Assembly: GCF_002561455.1 (NCBI RefSeq)
Contig: NZ_NTUP01000013.1
Location: 124,001 to 188,000 of the forward strand
DNA length: 64,000 bases
Direction of reading: 5' to 3'
DNA from: Bacillus sp. AFS015802
Lineage (GTDB): Bacteria > Bacillota > Bacilli > Bacillales > Bacillaceae_B
In this document: piece by piece, positions 9,346-20,912 of the stretch
How positions within the stretch are numbered: position 1 is the first letter of the stretch
Layout of the letters: every line of letters begins with the position of its first letter
Notes under the pieces: model-generated
What the model saw: only the letters and a program-made list of their open reading frames with translations
The model's database searches: none
Told to the model about the DNA's origin: nothing
Made by a program: the position numbers and the translations under genes

Positions 9346-11730
9346 TCATTCAGGGTTTAGTATCAATCGATCTCCGGTTTGGCCTTTGAGGGACGTTTTA
9401 TGATACTCTCCATTTACCCACGCATCGATTTGATTTTGATACCATTCACTTTTGTAGTGACCTGCTTGTCCAGGTCCGACGATGTGGTACCCGTTCGCCA
9501 TATCCGAAGCATCGATCACGAACCTCCAGGAGGCACCGTGATTGACAATCCCCTCTTCATTATAGCTAGCAGCCTCCACTGTTACTCTGCTGCCTCCGAC
9601 CGGCACAGGACCCCTGTCATTCAAAAACTTTTTCAAGATCGGAGAAGCTCCTGATAATGGATGTTCGAAGTACACTTTATGATACATTCCCCATTTCCAT
9701 TCATCCATTGAAGATCCATATGCCTCCCCAAGCTCATCCAGTGCCTTAGCGAGAGAGGATGTTAAAAATGGTCCATATCCCCCACGATCCGAAAACCACT
9801 CTGACTCTTCCCCATCATGGGCTTTTCGAATGAGTTCATCGACAACACTTTGACGCCCTTCGAACAATTTCATCATATCTTCCGGTATGTCTTTTTGAAA
9901 TAGACCCGTTGAAATTTCGTTCATCCATTGATGAAAAATCAGTGGAGCAGCTAAATCCTTATCATCCCTGCCGTTCCATGACTTCAGAATTTCAATGGCG
10001 TTTCTTTGATCAGCTGTCAAAGACCCCCTCTTTAAATCATGAGTCAGGATAGGAACAAATTCCCGGGCGTGTAGATTTTTCTGATCCATTTGCAATTTCC
10101 TCATATCGGAAAGGGTCAATTCGTCTTTTCCTTTTAAGTATTCTGAAATTCTCATATAACGATAAGGCTGTGCCCAGTGATGACTGATATGATAAGGGTA
10201 ATCATCTGTCACCACTTTATTGTTCGCTGTTGCAACAAAGCCCTCTTCAGGGTTGATCACCTTCGGAAGCTCTTCAAAAGGTATGAATCCCTGCCATTCA
10301 TAATCAGGGTCCCATCCCGGTACGGGAAGAAGTCCGTCCCCTTTCTTCCTGATGGGAATCTTACCATTCGCTTTGTAAGCAATCGTACCATCCTTGGACG
10401 CAAATACGAAATTTTGGGTAGGGACATGAAAGTCCTTCAGCGCCTCTTCGAATTCATCCCAATTCTTTGCTTTATTAATGTTCACGATGGCAAGTAGTTC
10501 AAGACTCGGATCCAGTGCCGTCCACCGCATCGACATGACCTTTTCCCCATCGTTCTGATGAGCGAACTCTGAAATGACCGGTCCATGTCTCGTGATCGTC
10601 ACTACATAAGGAATGGTTTCACGATCCTTGACTTTAATAGGTTCCTTGATGATTGTGGCCATCTCCCATTTTTCATCATATAAAAAAAGATTGGGATTCC
10701 TTTCATTTCGTTTCTCTATATATAAATCCTGTACGTCAGGCCCCGTATTTGTGACACCCCAGGCAATATCTTCATTATGACCGAGGATGATTCCAGGTAT
10801 GCCGGCAAAAATCACCCCACTCACATTAACTTCTGGGGATTCAAGGTGCATCTGATACCAAATGGAAGGAGTCCCTAACGAGAGATGGGGATCATCTGCG
10901 AGCATCGGCTTACCACTTCTGGTCTTTTCTCCGCTTACCACCCAGTTATTGCTTCCATTGAACTCAGGGGGAATCACAGCAGCTGCAAATGATTGCTTCA
11001 AATCAACCTGCATATCCCCAATGTCTGACAGGATGGCCGGAGCCCCTTCCGGATAGGAAGGAAATAGATCATACGCCTTCTCCTTCGGCAAATGATCCAG
11101 TGCCCAGTATCTGAAGGCCTGACCTTGCCAATGACCTCCCAAGTCAAAAGCCATGTACTTACCAATGGTCAGTGAATCGATGGGTGTCCACTTTTCAGGC
11201 TTGTACCCAAGAAGGGTAAATTCGATGGGAAGTCTGCCGCTTACTTTCGCATCCTCCATGAAGGCATTTACCCCCTCGGCGTACCATTCAAGTAGCTGCT
11301 TCGCATCATCAGGATATGCGGTGAATGAAACCTCCGCTGCCCTCCTCAAACCGAAAGTACGGAAGAACTTGTCCCGATCCACCGCTTTCTCACCGACGAC
11401 TTCACTCAATCGTCCCGATGCCTGCCTCCTGCTTAAATCCATTTGGAATAAGCGATCCTGTGCTTGGACGTAGCCTTGTGCCATATACAGATCCTTCTCA
11501 TTTTGAGCACGGATATGTGGCACCCCGTCTTTGTCCCTTATCACTTCTACCTTCTGAGATAAGCCGCTCATGGAAATTGTGCCGGATGTAACAGGAATAG
11601 ACCTGTCAATGTAATAGTTTGCAAAGATCAGGACTCCAAGCAAAAAAAATAAAATGGTTCCTGCCGTCCACAAGGTGATTTTAAGACGCTTGTTCTTTTT
11701 CTGTTTCTGAAGCTCTACGCCTCCATTCAT
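9346..11730 (-). CDS. Membrane-anchored penicillin-acylase-family Ntn hydrolase
   Basis: The 794-residue protein begins with a basic stretch and one membrane segment (about residues 17-39), so the rest should lie outside the membrane. An alpha-chain region and linker are followed by FNGSNNWVVSG: Ser260 after Gly259 is the expected self-cleavage point and the catalytic N-terminal nucleophile of the beta chain. Other family marks are DDPHLSLGTPSIWYQMHL, GVTNTGPDVQDLY and TRHGPVIS. The fold covers penicillin G acylases and acyl-homoserine-lactone acylases; the substrate cannot be told from sequence. It stands alone, with a GGGGG ribosome site before the ATG. Confidence 0.9.
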   Translation of the reverse strand: MNGGVELQKQKKNKRLKITLWTAGTILFFLLGVLIFANYYIDRSIPVTSGTISMSGLSQKVEVIRDKDGVPHIRAQNEKDLYMAQGYVQAQDRLFQMDLSRRQASGRLSEVVGEKAVDRDKFFRTFGLRRAAEVSFTAYPDDAKQLLEWYAEGVNAFMEDAKVSGRLPIEFTLLGYKPEKWTPIDSLTIGKYMAFDLGGHWQGQAFRYWALDHLPKEKAYDLFPSYPEGAPAILSDIGDMQVDLKQSFAAAVIPPEFNGSNNWVVSGEKTRSGKPMLADDPHLSLGTPSIWYQMHLESPEVNVSGVIFAGIPGIILGHNEDIAWGVTNTGPDVQDLYIEKRNERNPNLFLYDEKWEMATIIKEPIKVKDRETIPYVVTITRHGPVISEFAHQNDGEKVMSMRWTALDPSLELLAIVNINKAKNWDEFEEALKDFHVPTQNFVFASKDGTIAYKANGKIPIRKKGDGLLPVPGWDPDYEWQGFIPFEELPKVINPEEGFVATANNKVVTDDYPYHISHHWAQPYRYMRISEYLKGKDELTLSDMRKLQMDQKNLHAREFVPILTHDLKRGSLTADQRNAIEILKSWNGRDDKDLAAPLIFHQWMNEISTGLFQKDIPEDMMKLFEGRQSVVDELIRKAHDGEESEWFSDRGGYGPFLTSSLAKALDELGEAYGSSMDEWKWGMYHKVYFEHPLSGASPILKKFLNDRGPVPVGGSRVTVEAASYNEEGIVNHGASWRFVIDASDMANGYHIVGPGQAGHYKSEWYQNQIDAWVNGEYHKTSLKGQTGDRLILNPE

Positions 11731-11843
11731 CCCATTTCCCCCTATAATTTATCGAATCTTCCGAAAATAACCATATCTCTATAATTAGCCTTTATAGGGG
11801 GTAATTCCTTCCCTCACAGTGAAGAAATTTCATCATAGTGCAA

Positions 11844-12410
11844 TTAAACCTTCTCGGTCCTTACAGGGGCAGTTTGGTTTCCTTTGGACCAGGAAATCAT
11901 GATGACGATCCCACTGATGATAAAGAAAAGAGAGCATGCATAGAAAAGAAAATGGATTGTGAAATATTCTAACATGACTCCAGTCCCCATGACGGCAATG
12001 CTTGAGAAAAGAGCGGTCCAAAAATGATACTCTCCAATACTCTTTCCTCTAGAAGCATGCTCTGTCACGTCACTGAGTACCACTTTCTCTGAAGTCTTCT
12101 GAATAGCACCCAGCATACCAAGTAAAACCTGGATGAAATATACCTCATGTATGGTACTTGCAGAAGGTAAGAATAGGAAAAGGAAACTCATTCCCACACT
12201 GTATATAATGAGTAGAAACTGACCTCCAATCATGTCAGACAGCCTTCCTATAAAACGGTGGCTGAAGGCTGAGCTTAACGTAAACAGCCCATATGCAAAC
12301 CCAAAACTCGAAAAGTCACTTCCGATATTTTGAATGAATAGTAAGTAAAATGGGAAGGAGACACTCGAAGCTACCATGGCAAAACTTTGAGAAACAATTA
12401 ACCATTTCAT
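11844..12410 (-). CDS. Six-helix half-MFS membrane protein
   Basis: The 188-residue protein has about six hydrophobic segments and the MFS loop signature [10 protein letters not shown] (about residues 55-64), preceded by FSHRFI. A complete MFS carrier has 12 helices, so this is a half-size protein. The reading frame is clean, and its start overlaps the stop of the upstream oxidase gene by 4 bases, which suggests a functional coupled unit and not decay. It could work as a dimer or as an accessory membrane protein of the oxidase; this is inference. No partner half-MFS gene is next to it. Confidence 0.75.
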   Translation of the reverse strand: MKWLIVSQSFAMVASSVSFPFYLLFIQNIGSDFSSFGFAYGLFTLSSAFSHRFIGRLSDMIGGQFLLIIYSVGMSFLFLFLPSASTIHEVYFIQVLLGMLGAIQKTSEKVVLSDVTEHASRGKSIGEYHFWTALFSSIAVMGTGVMLEYFTIHFLFYACSLFFIISGIVIMISWSKGNQTAPVRTEKV

Positions 12411-13858
12411 TTTCCATACTCCTCATAAAATAAATTCATAAACCGTTCTTCTGGATCGAATTTTCGCTTATAGCTGAAGAATTCTTCCGCATGCGGGTAG
12501 GCGGCGTGCAGCTGATCAACAGTGGGGTACTTATAATAAGGAAGATAATAGCTTCCCCCATGTTCTATGGTGATGTCGATCATCCCACGAATAGTATCAC
12601 CCGTTTTCTTTTTTTCCTTTTCCCCCACCCCCTGATTGATTAATAGAACAAGAGCAAACATATCTTCTTTCGCATAAGACAAAACTGCTTCTTCACTCTG
12701 GTTCACATACCTCACCGTGACGTTCATTAAATTTATGTCCTTTTCAGACAGGTAGCCTCGTAAATCATCGATATATTCTTCATACTCCTCAACCGGTACA
12801 AAATACTCCTGTAAAATATCTGTATCGTTCTTCCCTTTGTATTCTAAAAAATCAGATTCTGAACGCATGACATTATTTCGGGTTTCTAAATCACCATCCC
12901 GCTTATCAAAAAAGGATTTCTGTAAACCCCAAAAGAGATTCTTCCCCCAATCAAAGTCTCTTGAGAGCCCGAGCAAGAATTTTGTTAGAAAAGTAAATTT
13001 ATCCTTTTTGAGAGAAGCATAATCGCTATATTGTTCCTGTTTATCACTAACCCTGTAATTGGTAACATACATATCTTCAAGAAACGTATCCGGAGCAGTT
13101 GATAATCGTGCCAGGTGCATTTTCACATTATTATCGTTTAACACGTTTTGATTGAAATAATCTTCATATTCATCATAGTCTAACTCCTCTGTTTCTAATG
13201 TTAATAATTCATCAGATATAAGTTGAAGCTCAACGTCTAAAATCACCCCGAACAACCCGTATCCCCCAATGACGAGGGGAAAATACTCTGCATTTTCACT
13301 TCTGGAAACCTTGATGATATCACCATCGGGCTTTAATAATCGAAACCAATTCACCGTTTCAATTAACGAACCATTTCGTATGTCCCTTCCATGGGCATTC
13401 ACCGATAATGAGCCCCCTATTGTAAATATATTTTGGGACTGCATCACTTTCACAGATAGTCCATGGGGATTCACTGCTTTTTGTATATCATCCCATGTAG
13501 CCCCGCTCTGGACATGAACAGTCTTATGGCCGGGATCAACACTGAGTACTTTGTTATAATCCGTCATATCCAGTACCACTCCATCAGGGTAGTATGTATG
13601 CCCTCCCTGACTGTGTCTCTTACCGGCAATCGACACTTTCAGATTTTCCATTCTTGCTTTAGTGAGCGCATCCACTATGCTATTTTCTTCACGGCCTTTA
13701 ACGATTTTTTCGATTTTTGTTGGCATTAACCTGCTTACATCGGTGATGACATTTTCCAATTCGCTGCTATTTAATTTCTGATAAACCAGAAACAAATAGA
13801 CAACTATAACAATACCAAACAATATCGGGATGAATTTTTTTCTCAAGAAAGCAAACAT
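12407..13858 (-). CDS. Membrane-anchored FAD-dependent oxidase (VAO/PCMH family)
   Basis: The 483-residue protein starts with one membrane anchor (residues 10-26). The rest resembles the aldonolactone-oxidase/decaprenylphosphoryl-ribose-oxidase class: the FAD-binding PCMH domain has [22 protein letters not shown] (about 78-99), with a GGH motif where related enzymes may bind flavin covalently (His about 87), then the FAD loop [15 protein letters not shown] and [14 protein letters not shown]. The C-terminal half is the substrate domain. The ATG follows AAGGGGG by 6 bases; a TTG just upstream is less likely. It overlaps the half-MFS gene downstream. Substrate unknown; a sugar, polyol or lipid-linked sugar is possible. 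Confidence 0.82.
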   Translation of the reverse strand: MFAFLRKKFIPILFGIVIVVYLFLVYQKLNSSELENVITDVSRLMPTKIEKIVKGREENSIVDALTKARMENLKVSIAGKRHSQGGHTYYPDGVVLDMTDYNKVLSVDPGHKTVHVQSGATWDDIQKAVNPHGLSVKVMQSQNIFTIGGSLSVNAHGRDIRNGSLIETVNWFRLLKPDGDIIKVSRSENAEYFPLVIGGYGLFGVILDVELQLISDELLTLETEELDYDEYEDYFNQNVLNDNNVKMHLARLSTAPDTFLEDMYVTNYRVSDKQEQYSDYASLKKDKFTFLTKFLLGLSRDFDWGKNLFWGLQKSFFDKRDGDLETRNNVMRSESDFLEYKGKNDTDILQEYFVPVEEYEEYIDDLRGYLSEKDINLMNVTVRYVNQSEEAVLSYAKEDMFALVLLINQGVGEKEKKKTGDTIRGMIDITIEHGGSYYLPYYKYPTVDQLHAAYPHAEEFFSYKRKFDPEERFMNLFYEEYGK

Positions 13859-14061
13859 CAAAATCCCCCTTTCCCTTTTGGTGTAATTTTACACTAAATA
13901 AGAATAATATCAATACTGTTTCCTTTCTTAAGAAATTTTTATGCCATTATTAAAAACCCAACTAGTTACCATAATAATATTATCGACAATTAAACTCCGA
14001 GCCGTTTATTTCGTTTACTTTCTTGATAAAAATGGGTACAACCTATTTAGGAGGTGAAGGC

Positions 14062-14508
14062 ATGTCTTTTGATTACAATCTTGATTTTGACTCCATTGAC
14101 TTTCGGAAACATCCTGAAAAATACAGGGTGGGACGCGGGGAACAAGGCGTTTTACTTGTAGAGCCATACAAAAGCGAAATCCTCCCGGAATGGCGTTTTA
14201 AAACACCGGATATTGCAGAAGAATCTTCAGATGCAATCTATCGCATGTTTCTTCAATATAAAGATGAAAATGATTTTGTGGGAATGGATATGGCGAGGAA
14301 GTTCCTTCAGATGGGCTATACAAGGGCGCGAAGGTACGCCAATTATCCCGGGGGAAAGAAGTATAATAAGGAAGGTAACGTCAAGGACCGAAAAATTGAT
14401 GAACAGAAAGCTGAATCAGCCTCAATATTTGAAACGAAATGGAAACTGGCAAGAGAAGATGCAGACTATTTGAAACGAAAAAAGGAACATCAGAATAAGT
14501 ACGGATGA
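14062..14508 (+). CDS. DUF4385-type conserved protein
   Basis: The 148-residue soluble protein has the conserved order DFRKHPEKYRVGRGEQGVLLVEPYKSEILPEWRFKTP, then FVGMDMARKFLQMGYTRARRYANY and a charged C-terminus (about residues 105-148). I recognise it as the DUF4385 family, whose function is not known. The chosen ATG lies 7 bases after GGAGG; an upstream in-frame ATG (14023) has no ribosome site. It stands alone and converges with mutL. Confidence 0.82.
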   Translation: MSFDYNLDFDSIDFRKHPEKYRVGRGEQGVLLVEPYKSEILPEWRFKTPDIAEESSDAIYRMFLQYKDENDFVGMDMARKFLQMGYTRARRYANYPGGKKYNKEGNVKDRKIDEQKAESASIFETKWKLAREDADYLKRKKEHQNKYG

Positions 14509-14513
14509 TACAT

Positions 14514-14553
14514 AAAGGGGGTATCGACCGTTTACTGGTCCATACCCCCTTTA
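14514..14553. terminator. Shared hairpin between the DUF4385 gene and mutL
   Basis: The stem AAAGGGGGTAT/ATACCCCCTTT has an extended inner part (GACC/GGTC with a mismatch) and lies between two converging stops. The T tracts are short on both sides. Confidence 0.65.
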
Positions 14554-14558
14554 CCCTA

Positions 14559-16424
14559 CTACATAATACGTTTGAACATCTTTTCCATTTCATAAGTCGA
14601 ATAGTGAATAATGATCGGCCGGCCATGGGGACAGGTGAAAGGATCGCTGGTCCTTCTTAATTCATCCAGCAGCGCCTGCATATCTTCATTTCTTAAATGA
14701 TGATTTGCTTTGATGGATCCTTTACAACTCATCATGATGGCTGCTTCTTCCCTCAATCTTTTAATATCGACCTTGTTCATTTTGATGATTTGCTCAATCA
14801 TCTCTTCGATGGTTTGCTGCTCCTCCCCTTTAGGAAACCACTGGGGGTGGGCACGTACGATAAAACTGTTGTAACCGAAATCCTCCAGGAAAACCCCTAC
14901 TTCCTCAAGAAGGGAACGATGTTCATTGATTTTTATATATTCATCCGTGGAAAATTCAAGCGTGAGTGGGACAAGGAGTTCCTGAAGCTCTTTTTCAACC
15001 TCTCCTACTTTCTCTTTATAAAATTCATACTTGATTCGTTCCTGGGCTGCGTGCTGATCAATAATGTAAAGACCCCGTTCATTTTGGGCGAAGATATACG
15101 TGCCGTGCATCTGGCCCACAAGATAAAGAGCGGGAACACGTGGTGCTTCGTTTTCTTCACCGGTGCCTTGACTCCCTTGATCCCAGGGTTCTTCCACTAC
15201 CTCATTCGGATGAGTTTGAACAGGTGCTTGATTCGAAACGGACCTTGTCATTACACCCCTATCTTTCACAGGCGGCTGTGGCTCATACAGCTTTTCCATT
15301 TCTTCTTTAGGAAGCAGACGCTCCCGGACTGAATCCGGTCGTGCCTCCTGTCGTTTTGCTGAATGATCCAGGTTCATGAATGTCTGCTCCGATTTAGGTA
15401 GGGCTGCCTTAGGGGCAGTGGATCCTGACGGAATCAATTCCTTCCCTTTAAACACGCGCTTTATTCCTTCAGTCACCAGCGCATTCAGTTCTGTTTCCTT
15501 ACTGATGCGGACCTCCATTTTGGACGGATGCACGTTCACATCCACGAGAATCGGATCCATCTCTATGCTGAGAAGCACTATGGGGTGACGACCAATGGGG
15601 AGAAGGGTGTGATATCCTTCCCCGATCGCTTTCGCCAGGGCATAGTTCTTTATGAACCTCCCATTGATCATTGTAGAAATATAGTTCCTGGAAGCCCGGG
15701 TGACCTCAGGCAGGGAAATATAACCCTTCACTTTAAAATCAAGGGACTCTACTTCGATCGGCACCATTTTCTTCGCGATCCCCACCCCATAAATGGCGGC
15801 CAGGACCTGCAGGACATCTCCATTGCCATGCGTGTGCAGGAGTGATTTGCCGTTATGGAGAAGCTTGATGGAAACACTCGGATGGGCAAGGGCAATCCTG
15901 TTGACCACGTCCGTTATATTGCCGAGCTCGGTATGAATGGTTTTCATATATTTCAACCGGGCAGGTGTATTGAAAAACAGCTGTGAAACTGTGATATCGG
16001 TCCCTTTTCTGGACGACGTGTTTTCAAATGAATTGACTTCTCCACCTTCTAGTTCAATGCTCGTACCCGGACCTTCACCCGTACTCGTTTTTAGAGTGAA
16101 ATGAGACACCGAAGCGATACTCGGCAGGGCTTCTCCCCTGAACCCCAATGTCCGTATCCGGAATAAATCATTTTCATCTTTGATTTTACTCGTTGCATGT
16201 CTCTTAAAGGCTGTTTTGACATCTTCCATTTCAATTCCGTCCCCATTATCGATGATGCGTATGGACTGTAATCCGGCTTCTTCGATGTGGATCTCGATGA
16301 TGGTACCCCCTGCATCTATGCTGTTTTCAAGGAGTTCCTTCACGACAGATGCCGGGCGTTCCACTACTTCCCCTGCAGCGATTTTATTCGAAAGGGAATC
16401 ATCAAGCTGAAATATTTTCACCAC
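14559..16424 (-). CDS. mutL: DNA mismatch repair protein MutL
   Basis: The 621-residue protein carries the GHKL ATPase domain ([28 protein letters not shown]), the transducer domain ([22 protein letters not shown]) and, after a linker rich in proline and acidic residues (about 350-430), the C-terminal dimerisation and endonuclease domain. The endonuclease metal motif DQHA-x2-E-x4-E is present as [12 protein letters not shown]. It acts with MutS and the beta clamp to nick the new strand. The gene follows mutS by 12 bases, so the two are co-transcribed. Confidence 0.97.
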   Translation of the reverse strand: MVKIFQLDDSLSNKIAAGEVVERPASVVKELLENSIDAGGTIIEIHIEEAGLQSIRIIDNGDGIEMEDVKTAFKRHATSKIKDENDLFRIRTLGFRGEALPSIASVSHFTLKTSTGEGPGTSIELEGGEVNSFENTSSRKGTDITVSQLFFNTPARLKYMKTIHTELGNITDVVNRIALAHPSVSIKLLHNGKSLLHTHGNGDVLQVLAAIYGVGIAKKMVPIEVESLDFKVKGYISLPEVTRASRNYISTMINGRFIKNYALAKAIGEGYHTLLPIGRHPIVLLSIEMDPILVDVNVHPSKMEVRISKETELNALVTEGIKRVFKGKELIPSGSTAPKAALPKSEQTFMNLDHSAKRQEARPDSVRERLLPKEEMEKLYEPQPPVKDRGVMTRSVSNQAPVQTHPNEVVEEPWDQGSQGTGEENEAPRVPALYLVGQMHGTYIFAQNERGLYIIDQHAAQERIKYEFYKEKVGEVEKELQELLVPLTLEFSTDEYIKINEHRSLLEEVGVFLEDFGYNSFIVRAHPQWFPKGEEQQTIEEMIEQIIKMNKVDIKRLREEAAIMMSCKGSIKANHHLRNEDMQALLDELRRTSDPFTCPHGRPIIIHYSTYEMEKMFKRIM

Positions 16425-16436
16425 AGTTTCACCTCC

Positions 16437-19058
16437 TTACTGTTTTAACTTTTTTTGGATTCCGTAGAGTGTATTCATAGCATCCAACGGCGTCATTTCA
16501 AGGATATCAAGTTTTTTCAATTCATCTAAACATTTCTTTTCTTTAGAAGTGAGCTTTTCTTTCTTTTGAGATTTCTCTGCTTCAAAGAAGGATAGCTGCG
16601 CCAAGTCGTTTTCATTTGGTTCCTGCTTCTCTGAAACCACTTCCCTTGAAGCGGCAGCCTCTTTGAAAGATGAGGGTTCTTCCTTCCGTTCAAGCTCAAG
16701 AAGGATTTCATTGGCTCTCTGGATTAAGGCCACGGGCAGCTCGGCAAGTTCTGCAACATGTATTCCGTAACTTTTATCCGCCGCCCCCTCTTTGATTTTA
16801 TGAAGGAAAACAAGCTTTCCATTTTGCTCCATCGCGCTTACATGGACGTTTTTCACTTTAGGCAGCTCTTCTTCAAGCACCGTCAGTTCATGGTAATGGG
16901 TAGAGAATAAGGTTTTCGCCCCAATATGTTCATGGATGTATTCAATGATTGCCTGTGCCAGGGCCATCCCATCGTATGTGGAAGTACCGCGTCCGATTTC
17001 ATCGAATAAAATCAGGCTTTGTTGAGTAGCATGAATGATGGCATTCTTCGCTTCGAGCATCTCGACCATGAATGTACTCTGCCCCGAAATCAAATCATCC
17101 GCTGCCCCGATACGGGTGAACACTTGATCGAATATCGGCAGATTTGCTTCCTCCGCCGGAACATAACAGCCGATTTGCGCCAGGATGCTCGTTAGTGCCA
17201 CCTGCCTCATATATGTGCTTTTACCCGACATATTCGGGCCGGTAATGAGGAAAACTTCTCTTTCCTGATCCATATAGCAATCATTGGGAACATATTCCTG
17301 GGCACCCATCACCTTTTCCACCACGGGATGCCGTCCGTCTTTCAGGTGAATTCTTCTTTCTTCATTGAATACTGGTCGAGTGTAATGGCGTTTCTCGCTC
17401 ACTGTTGCAAAGCATTGCAAAACGTCAAGTTCGCTGACAAGTTTCGCAAGCTTCTGCAAACGGGGAATGAATTCCTTCACCCTCTCACGGATACCAAGGA
17501 ACAATTCGTATTCTAAATCCACGCTCTTTTCATCCGCTTGAAGGATAAGGGCTTCTTTCTCCTTTAATTCAGGGGTAATGAACCGTTCTGCATTGGTCAA
17601 AGTCTGTTTTCGTTCATAGCGCCCTTCTTCCAGGTGTTGAAGGTTCGCTCTTGTTACCTCGATATAGTAGCCAAACACCCTGTTGAAGCCTACCTTGAGA
17701 GACCTGATTCCAGTCCGTTCCCTTTCGTCCCGTTCAAGCTGGGCAATCCACGATTTCCCGTTTTTGCTAGCATCGCGGTATTGATCCAGTTCCTCGTGAT
17801 ATCCGTCCTGGATCAAGCTTCCTTCTTTTATGGACAAGGGAGGATTTTCTACCAATGCCAGTTCCAATAGGTCTGTCAACTCTTCACATGGATCCAGCCT
17901 TGAAACAAGCTCATCGGTCGCTTCATTTTCCAATGATTCGACTAAGTGCTTTAAAACGGGAACTTGCTGCAGGGATTTTTTCAATTGGATTAAATCCCTT
18001 GCATTCACATTCCTAAAGGCTACGCGGCCGGCCAGCCTTTCCAGGTCATACACTTCTTTTAAACGTTCTCTCAGGTCCTGCCTTTCGAAGAACCGTTCCA
18101 GCAATACTTCCACTACAGTCTGGCGCTTTTCAATTTCTTTTTTACGAATGAGTGGACGATCGATCCATTGCTTTAGGAGCCTGGCCCCCATGGCTGTCAT
18201 GGTTTCATCCAATAACCATAGAAGGGAACCTTTTTTTCCTTTGGAACGGATGGTCTCTGTGAGCTCCAGGTTCCGCTTGGAGTAGTAATCCATTTTCATA
18301 AATTGGTGAAGCTGGTACGTTTCAACGAGTTGTAAATGATCCAAACTTCTCTTCTGTGTCCGGAAAAGATAATGAAACAGAAGGGAAGAAGCTTTAATGA
18401 GTTTATCTTGCTTCAGTGGTTGAACTAAATGAGTGAAGGCATGCCCAGGGCTGGAGTCCCGTTCATAGGACAACGTAACGTCGGTCCTTTCCTTGATTTT
18501 CACCTGAACTTCTTCTGCAAGATCTGGATGGATGACCACTTCTTTCGCCCCGATGGTCGATAACTCGTTCATCAACGCCTGCAGTCCGTCTGTAACAATG
18601 GTCACCTTGGTTTCCCCGGTCGTTAAATCACTATAGGCAAGTCCATAAGTGTCATCACTAAAGTCGGAAACTGAAGCAATATAGTTATTTTCTTTATCAT
18701 TCAGACCTTTCCCATCCATAACCGTACCGGGTGTAATGAGTTGAACGACTTCTCTCCTTACGACCCCCTTGGCTTGCTTTGGATCCTCCGTCTGTTCGCA
18801 AATCGCTACTTTAAACCCTTTATCAATGAGCTGCTCTATGTAATTGGGAGCAGAATGATAAGGTACACCGCACATGGGAATGCGTTCCTTTCCTCCCCCA
18901 TCACGGCTTGTCAGCGTTATTTCAAGTTCCTGCGATGCTCTTATGGCATCGTCAAAAAACATTTCATAAAAATCGCCTAAACGAAAAAATAAAAAGGCAT
19001 CCTGGTATTCTGCCTTTACTTGTAAATATTGTTTTATCATTGGCGTATATTGTGTCAT
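16437..19058 (-). CDS. mutS: DNA mismatch repair protein MutS
   Basis: The 873-residue protein has the mismatch-reading F-x-E motif in GDFYEMF (near residue 32), connector, lever and clamp domains, and the ABC ATPase with Walker [10 protein letters not shown], Walker [13 protein letters not shown] and signature STFMVEMLE. Near the C-terminus, QLSFFEAE is a beta-clamp binding motif. I start at the ATG (MTQYTPM), which has GAAGGA upstream; an in-frame TTG four codons earlier touches its ribosome site. In Bacillus subtilis the mutSL operon lies beside cotE, but here about 20 kb of other genes separate them. Confidence 0.97.
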   Translation of the reverse strand: MTQYTPMIKQYLQVKAEYQDAFLFFRLGDFYEMFFDDAIRASQELEITLTSRDGGGKERIPMCGVPYHSAPNYIEQLIDKGFKVAICEQTEDPKQAKGVVRREVVQLITPGTVMDGKGLNDKENNYIASVSDFSDDTYGLAYSDLTTGETKVTIVTDGLQALMNELSTIGAKEVVIHPDLAEEVQVKIKERTDVTLSYERDSSPGHAFTHLVQPLKQDKLIKASSLLFHYLFRTQKRSLDHLQLVETYQLHQFMKMDYYSKRNLELTETIRSKGKKGSLLWLLDETMTAMGARLLKQWIDRPLIRKKEIEKRQTVVEVLLERFFERQDLRERLKEVYDLERLAGRVAFRNVNARDLIQLKKSLQQVPVLKHLVESLENEATDELVSRLDPCEELTDLLELALVENPPLSIKEGSLIQDGYHEELDQYRDASKNGKSWIAQLERDERERTGIRSLKVGFNRVFGYYIEVTRANLQHLEEGRYERKQTLTNAERFITPELKEKEALILQADEKSVDLEYELFLGIRERVKEFIPRLQKLAKLVSELDVLQCFATVSEKRHYTRPVFNEERRIHLKDGRHPVVEKVMGAQEYVPNDCYMDQEREVFLITGPNMSGKSTYMRQVALTSILAQIGCYVPAEEANLPIFDQVFTRIGAADDLISGQSTFMVEMLEAKNAIIHATQQSLILFDEIGRGTSTYDGMALAQAIIEYIHEHIGAKTLFSTHYHELTVLEEELPKVKNVHVSAMEQNGKLVFLHKIKEGAADKSYGIHVAELAELPVALIQRANEILLELERKEEPSSFKEAAASREVVSEKQEPNENDLAQLSFFEAEKSQKKEKLTSKEKKCLDELKKLDILEMTPLDAMNTLYGIQKKLKQ

Positions 19059-19183
19059 GGTTTCCTTCAAACCCTTCCAAGTAAATCTGCTATTCTCGAC
19101 TATTCATTATATCATACCGATAAGGGCTGAAGCATGTAGTAGATTGAGGAAGCAGATTTTTACGTAAATTGTTTTTGGATTGC

Positions 19184-19214
19184 AAAAAAAATCCGCTTCC
19201 TTTAATCAGGAGCG
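19184..19214 (-). terminator. Terminator of the DedA-family gene
   Basis: On the minus strand, CGCTCCT pairs with AGGAAGCG (one bulge) and is followed by GATTTTTTTT. Confidence 0.65.
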
Positions 19215-19227
19215 AATTCCACCTCGT

Positions 19228-19845
19228 CTATTCTGCTTGTTTAGCGATACTTGACTCATCGTGTAAACAGTTGGACTTTGCTTTTGGTTTATACATGAAC
19301 TTATATAGTAAGTAACCGGTAATCAGTACTGCCCCTCCGATCAGCAGGTAGGTTTGGACATGACTCATCAGGGATTGGACAGATTTTAAATTTCCATTTT
19401 TACCGACGATCAACATCGTGAGGGTAATCGGGAATATCCCTATGAAGGTCAATCCTCCAAATTTCCACTTATTCACTTTACTGATACCTGCCACATACGA
19501 GATATAATTACCGATGCCCAGTGGTCTCGTAATCGCTATGCTCCATAAGCCACATTTCCGGAACCATTTCTGACCCTTTTCTATTTTCTTTGAGCTGGTT
19601 TTCTCTTTGATCTTGTCCTTTAGCTTAAATCCGATACCATATGGGATATAACTAAATATTGTATAGATTACACTGCTTGTGATGGCCAATATCAACAGTT
19701 TCATCCAGGACGGGTCCAGAGCATACCCATACGTCAGGGTTACAAGGGCGCCCGGAAAAGGCAGGGAGGACGCTTCAATGGCATTTCCAGCGAATAAGCC
19801 CCACATTCCTAACTCCTTTATTAAATTCATGACAAACTCCAACAT
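19228..19845 (-). CDS. DedA/SNARE-associated family membrane protein
   Basis: The 205-residue membrane protein has four to five hydrophobic segments and the DedA marks of a proline-containing first helix region (EASSLPFPGALVTLTYGYAL), a phenylalanine-glycine-lysine loop, and the basic loop WFRKCGLWSIAITRPLGIGNYISYVAG. Bacterial members include undecaprenyl-phosphate and polar-lipid flippases; the substrate here is not shown. I prefer the ATG at 19845, 9 bases after GGAGGG, to an upstream in-frame ATG at 19869 without a good ribosome site. Confidence 0.85.
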   Translation of the reverse strand: MLEFVMNLIKELGMWGLFAGNAIEASSLPFPGALVTLTYGYALDPSWMKLLILAITSSVIYTIFSYIPYGIGFKLKDKIKEKTSSKKIEKGQKWFRKCGLWSIAITRPLGIGNYISYVAGISKVNKWKFGGLTFIGIFPITLTMLIVGKNGNLKSVQSLMSHVQTYLLIGGAVLITGYLLYKFMYKPKAKSNCLHDESSIAKQAE

Positions 19846-19963
19846 CGGTTCTTTCCCTCCACGATTCATTTATATACCCTTTTCCCTATTTAAGCTTTTA
19901 AAAACGCAAATGAAGGATAAGATTTCATCCACTGGAGGGAAATAATGTTACCGGATGATTCAA

Positions 19964-20782
19964 CTATTTTATTTCAGCAGCGAATGTTTTACCAACGATT
20001 TTCCACTGATCTTCCAATGAATCTTTCCATAAATAAAACTGTACATTTTTTTCCTCTTGAGAATGATCGGACCGGCTCCATCTCACTCTGAACTGGATTT
20101 TCATTGCCACAAGAGCATGCAAATCCTCTACAGGCAGCATCGATCTTTGTGTAATCTGGATATGTTTAACCGAGGATAGGATGTTTGTTCTTGATCGTTT
20201 GTTTCCGGTCATAATGTGTGAAAGAAGTCTTTCGTCCTGTTGATTTATGGCAATCTCCAGCACATTGATCAATTCATATGGATCTAATTGGTATAAAAAT
20301 TGGTCCAGTGCACCACCCGCTTTCAATATCATGACTTTATGGGCCAAGTCCGGGGTGGGAGTCTTATGGGTCGTACTTCCATAAAAATGAACACAGAAAT
20401 GTCCCGGAAAATTATTTTGGAGTGCTCCTGCTCCATGAGGCATTCCATTCATGGAAGCGGAGATGAGTTGGTCACCTACCAACACAAGTATCGCACGGCG
20501 ATCCCAGCTCCATTTACCACCATAGATGGTTTTCATTATTTTCGTGTCTTTTTCTGTAACCGGCTGCACATCCGCATGTTTACTTCCTGCCCTTCTCTGG
20601 ACTTTAAAAGATTTTCCGGTATCTACATCAATGATTGTAAAGTAGGATTGATTTGGAATGATTTCCTTTATTTGTTCCCAGGGCAGGATTTCTACTTGAA
20701 AACTTGGCATGGCAACTGCCTGCCTGGCTCCAAATACAAAGAGCAATGACACGACAATCGTGAATCTCAGCATAAAAAGCAT
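19964..20782 (-). CDS. Exported protein with conserved Cys-His block, unknown function
   Basis: The 272-residue protein has a clear signal peptide (residues 1-24, ending AVA-MPS). The mature part has WSWDRR (91-96), SMNGMPHG (110-117) and GHFCVHFYGSTTH (127-139), a cluster of one cysteine and several histidines that looks like a catalytic or metal site. I recall similar blocks in other exported Firmicutes proteins of unnamed function, but I cannot name the family. The arrangement is reminiscent of, but does not match, the HG...SHGC site of YkuD L,D-transpeptidases. The last 90 residues look like a NTF2-like or similar alpha/beta tail (VEDLHALVAMKIQFRVRWSRSD). It is divergent from the VanW-domain gene. 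Confidence 0.75.
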   Translation of the reverse strand: MLFMLRFTIVVSLLFVFGARQAVAMPSFQVEILPWEQIKEIIPNQSYFTIIDVDTGKSFKVQRRAGSKHADVQPVTEKDTKIMKTIYGGKWSWDRRAILVLVGDQLISASMNGMPHGAGALQNNFPGHFCVHFYGSTTHKTPTPDLAHKVMILKAGGALDQFLYQLDPYELINVLEIAINQQDERLLSHIMTGNKRSRTNILSSVKHIQITQRSMLPVEDLHALVAMKIQFRVRWSRSDHSQEEKNVQFYLWKDSLEDQWKIVGKTFAAEIK

Positions 20783-20912
20783 GTACGAAACCTCTTTTTT
20801 CCCTTAGTTTTTGTCCTCCAATTGCTGATTCATTCACTCAATTATTGGCAATCATGGCCGAACATGAAAAAATCCGACTTTACGGATACTACCAACGAAA
20901 GGGAGGATCCAC

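Noticed and set aside
11844-12410. Pseudogene of an MFS carrier
   Set aside because: Frame is intact, start is coupled to the upstream gene, and there is no sequence of the missing half nearby; kept as a half-size gene.
14381-14626. Minus-strand frame between mutL and the DUF4385 gene
   Set aside because: It overlaps both real genes and the shared terminator; no ribosome site.
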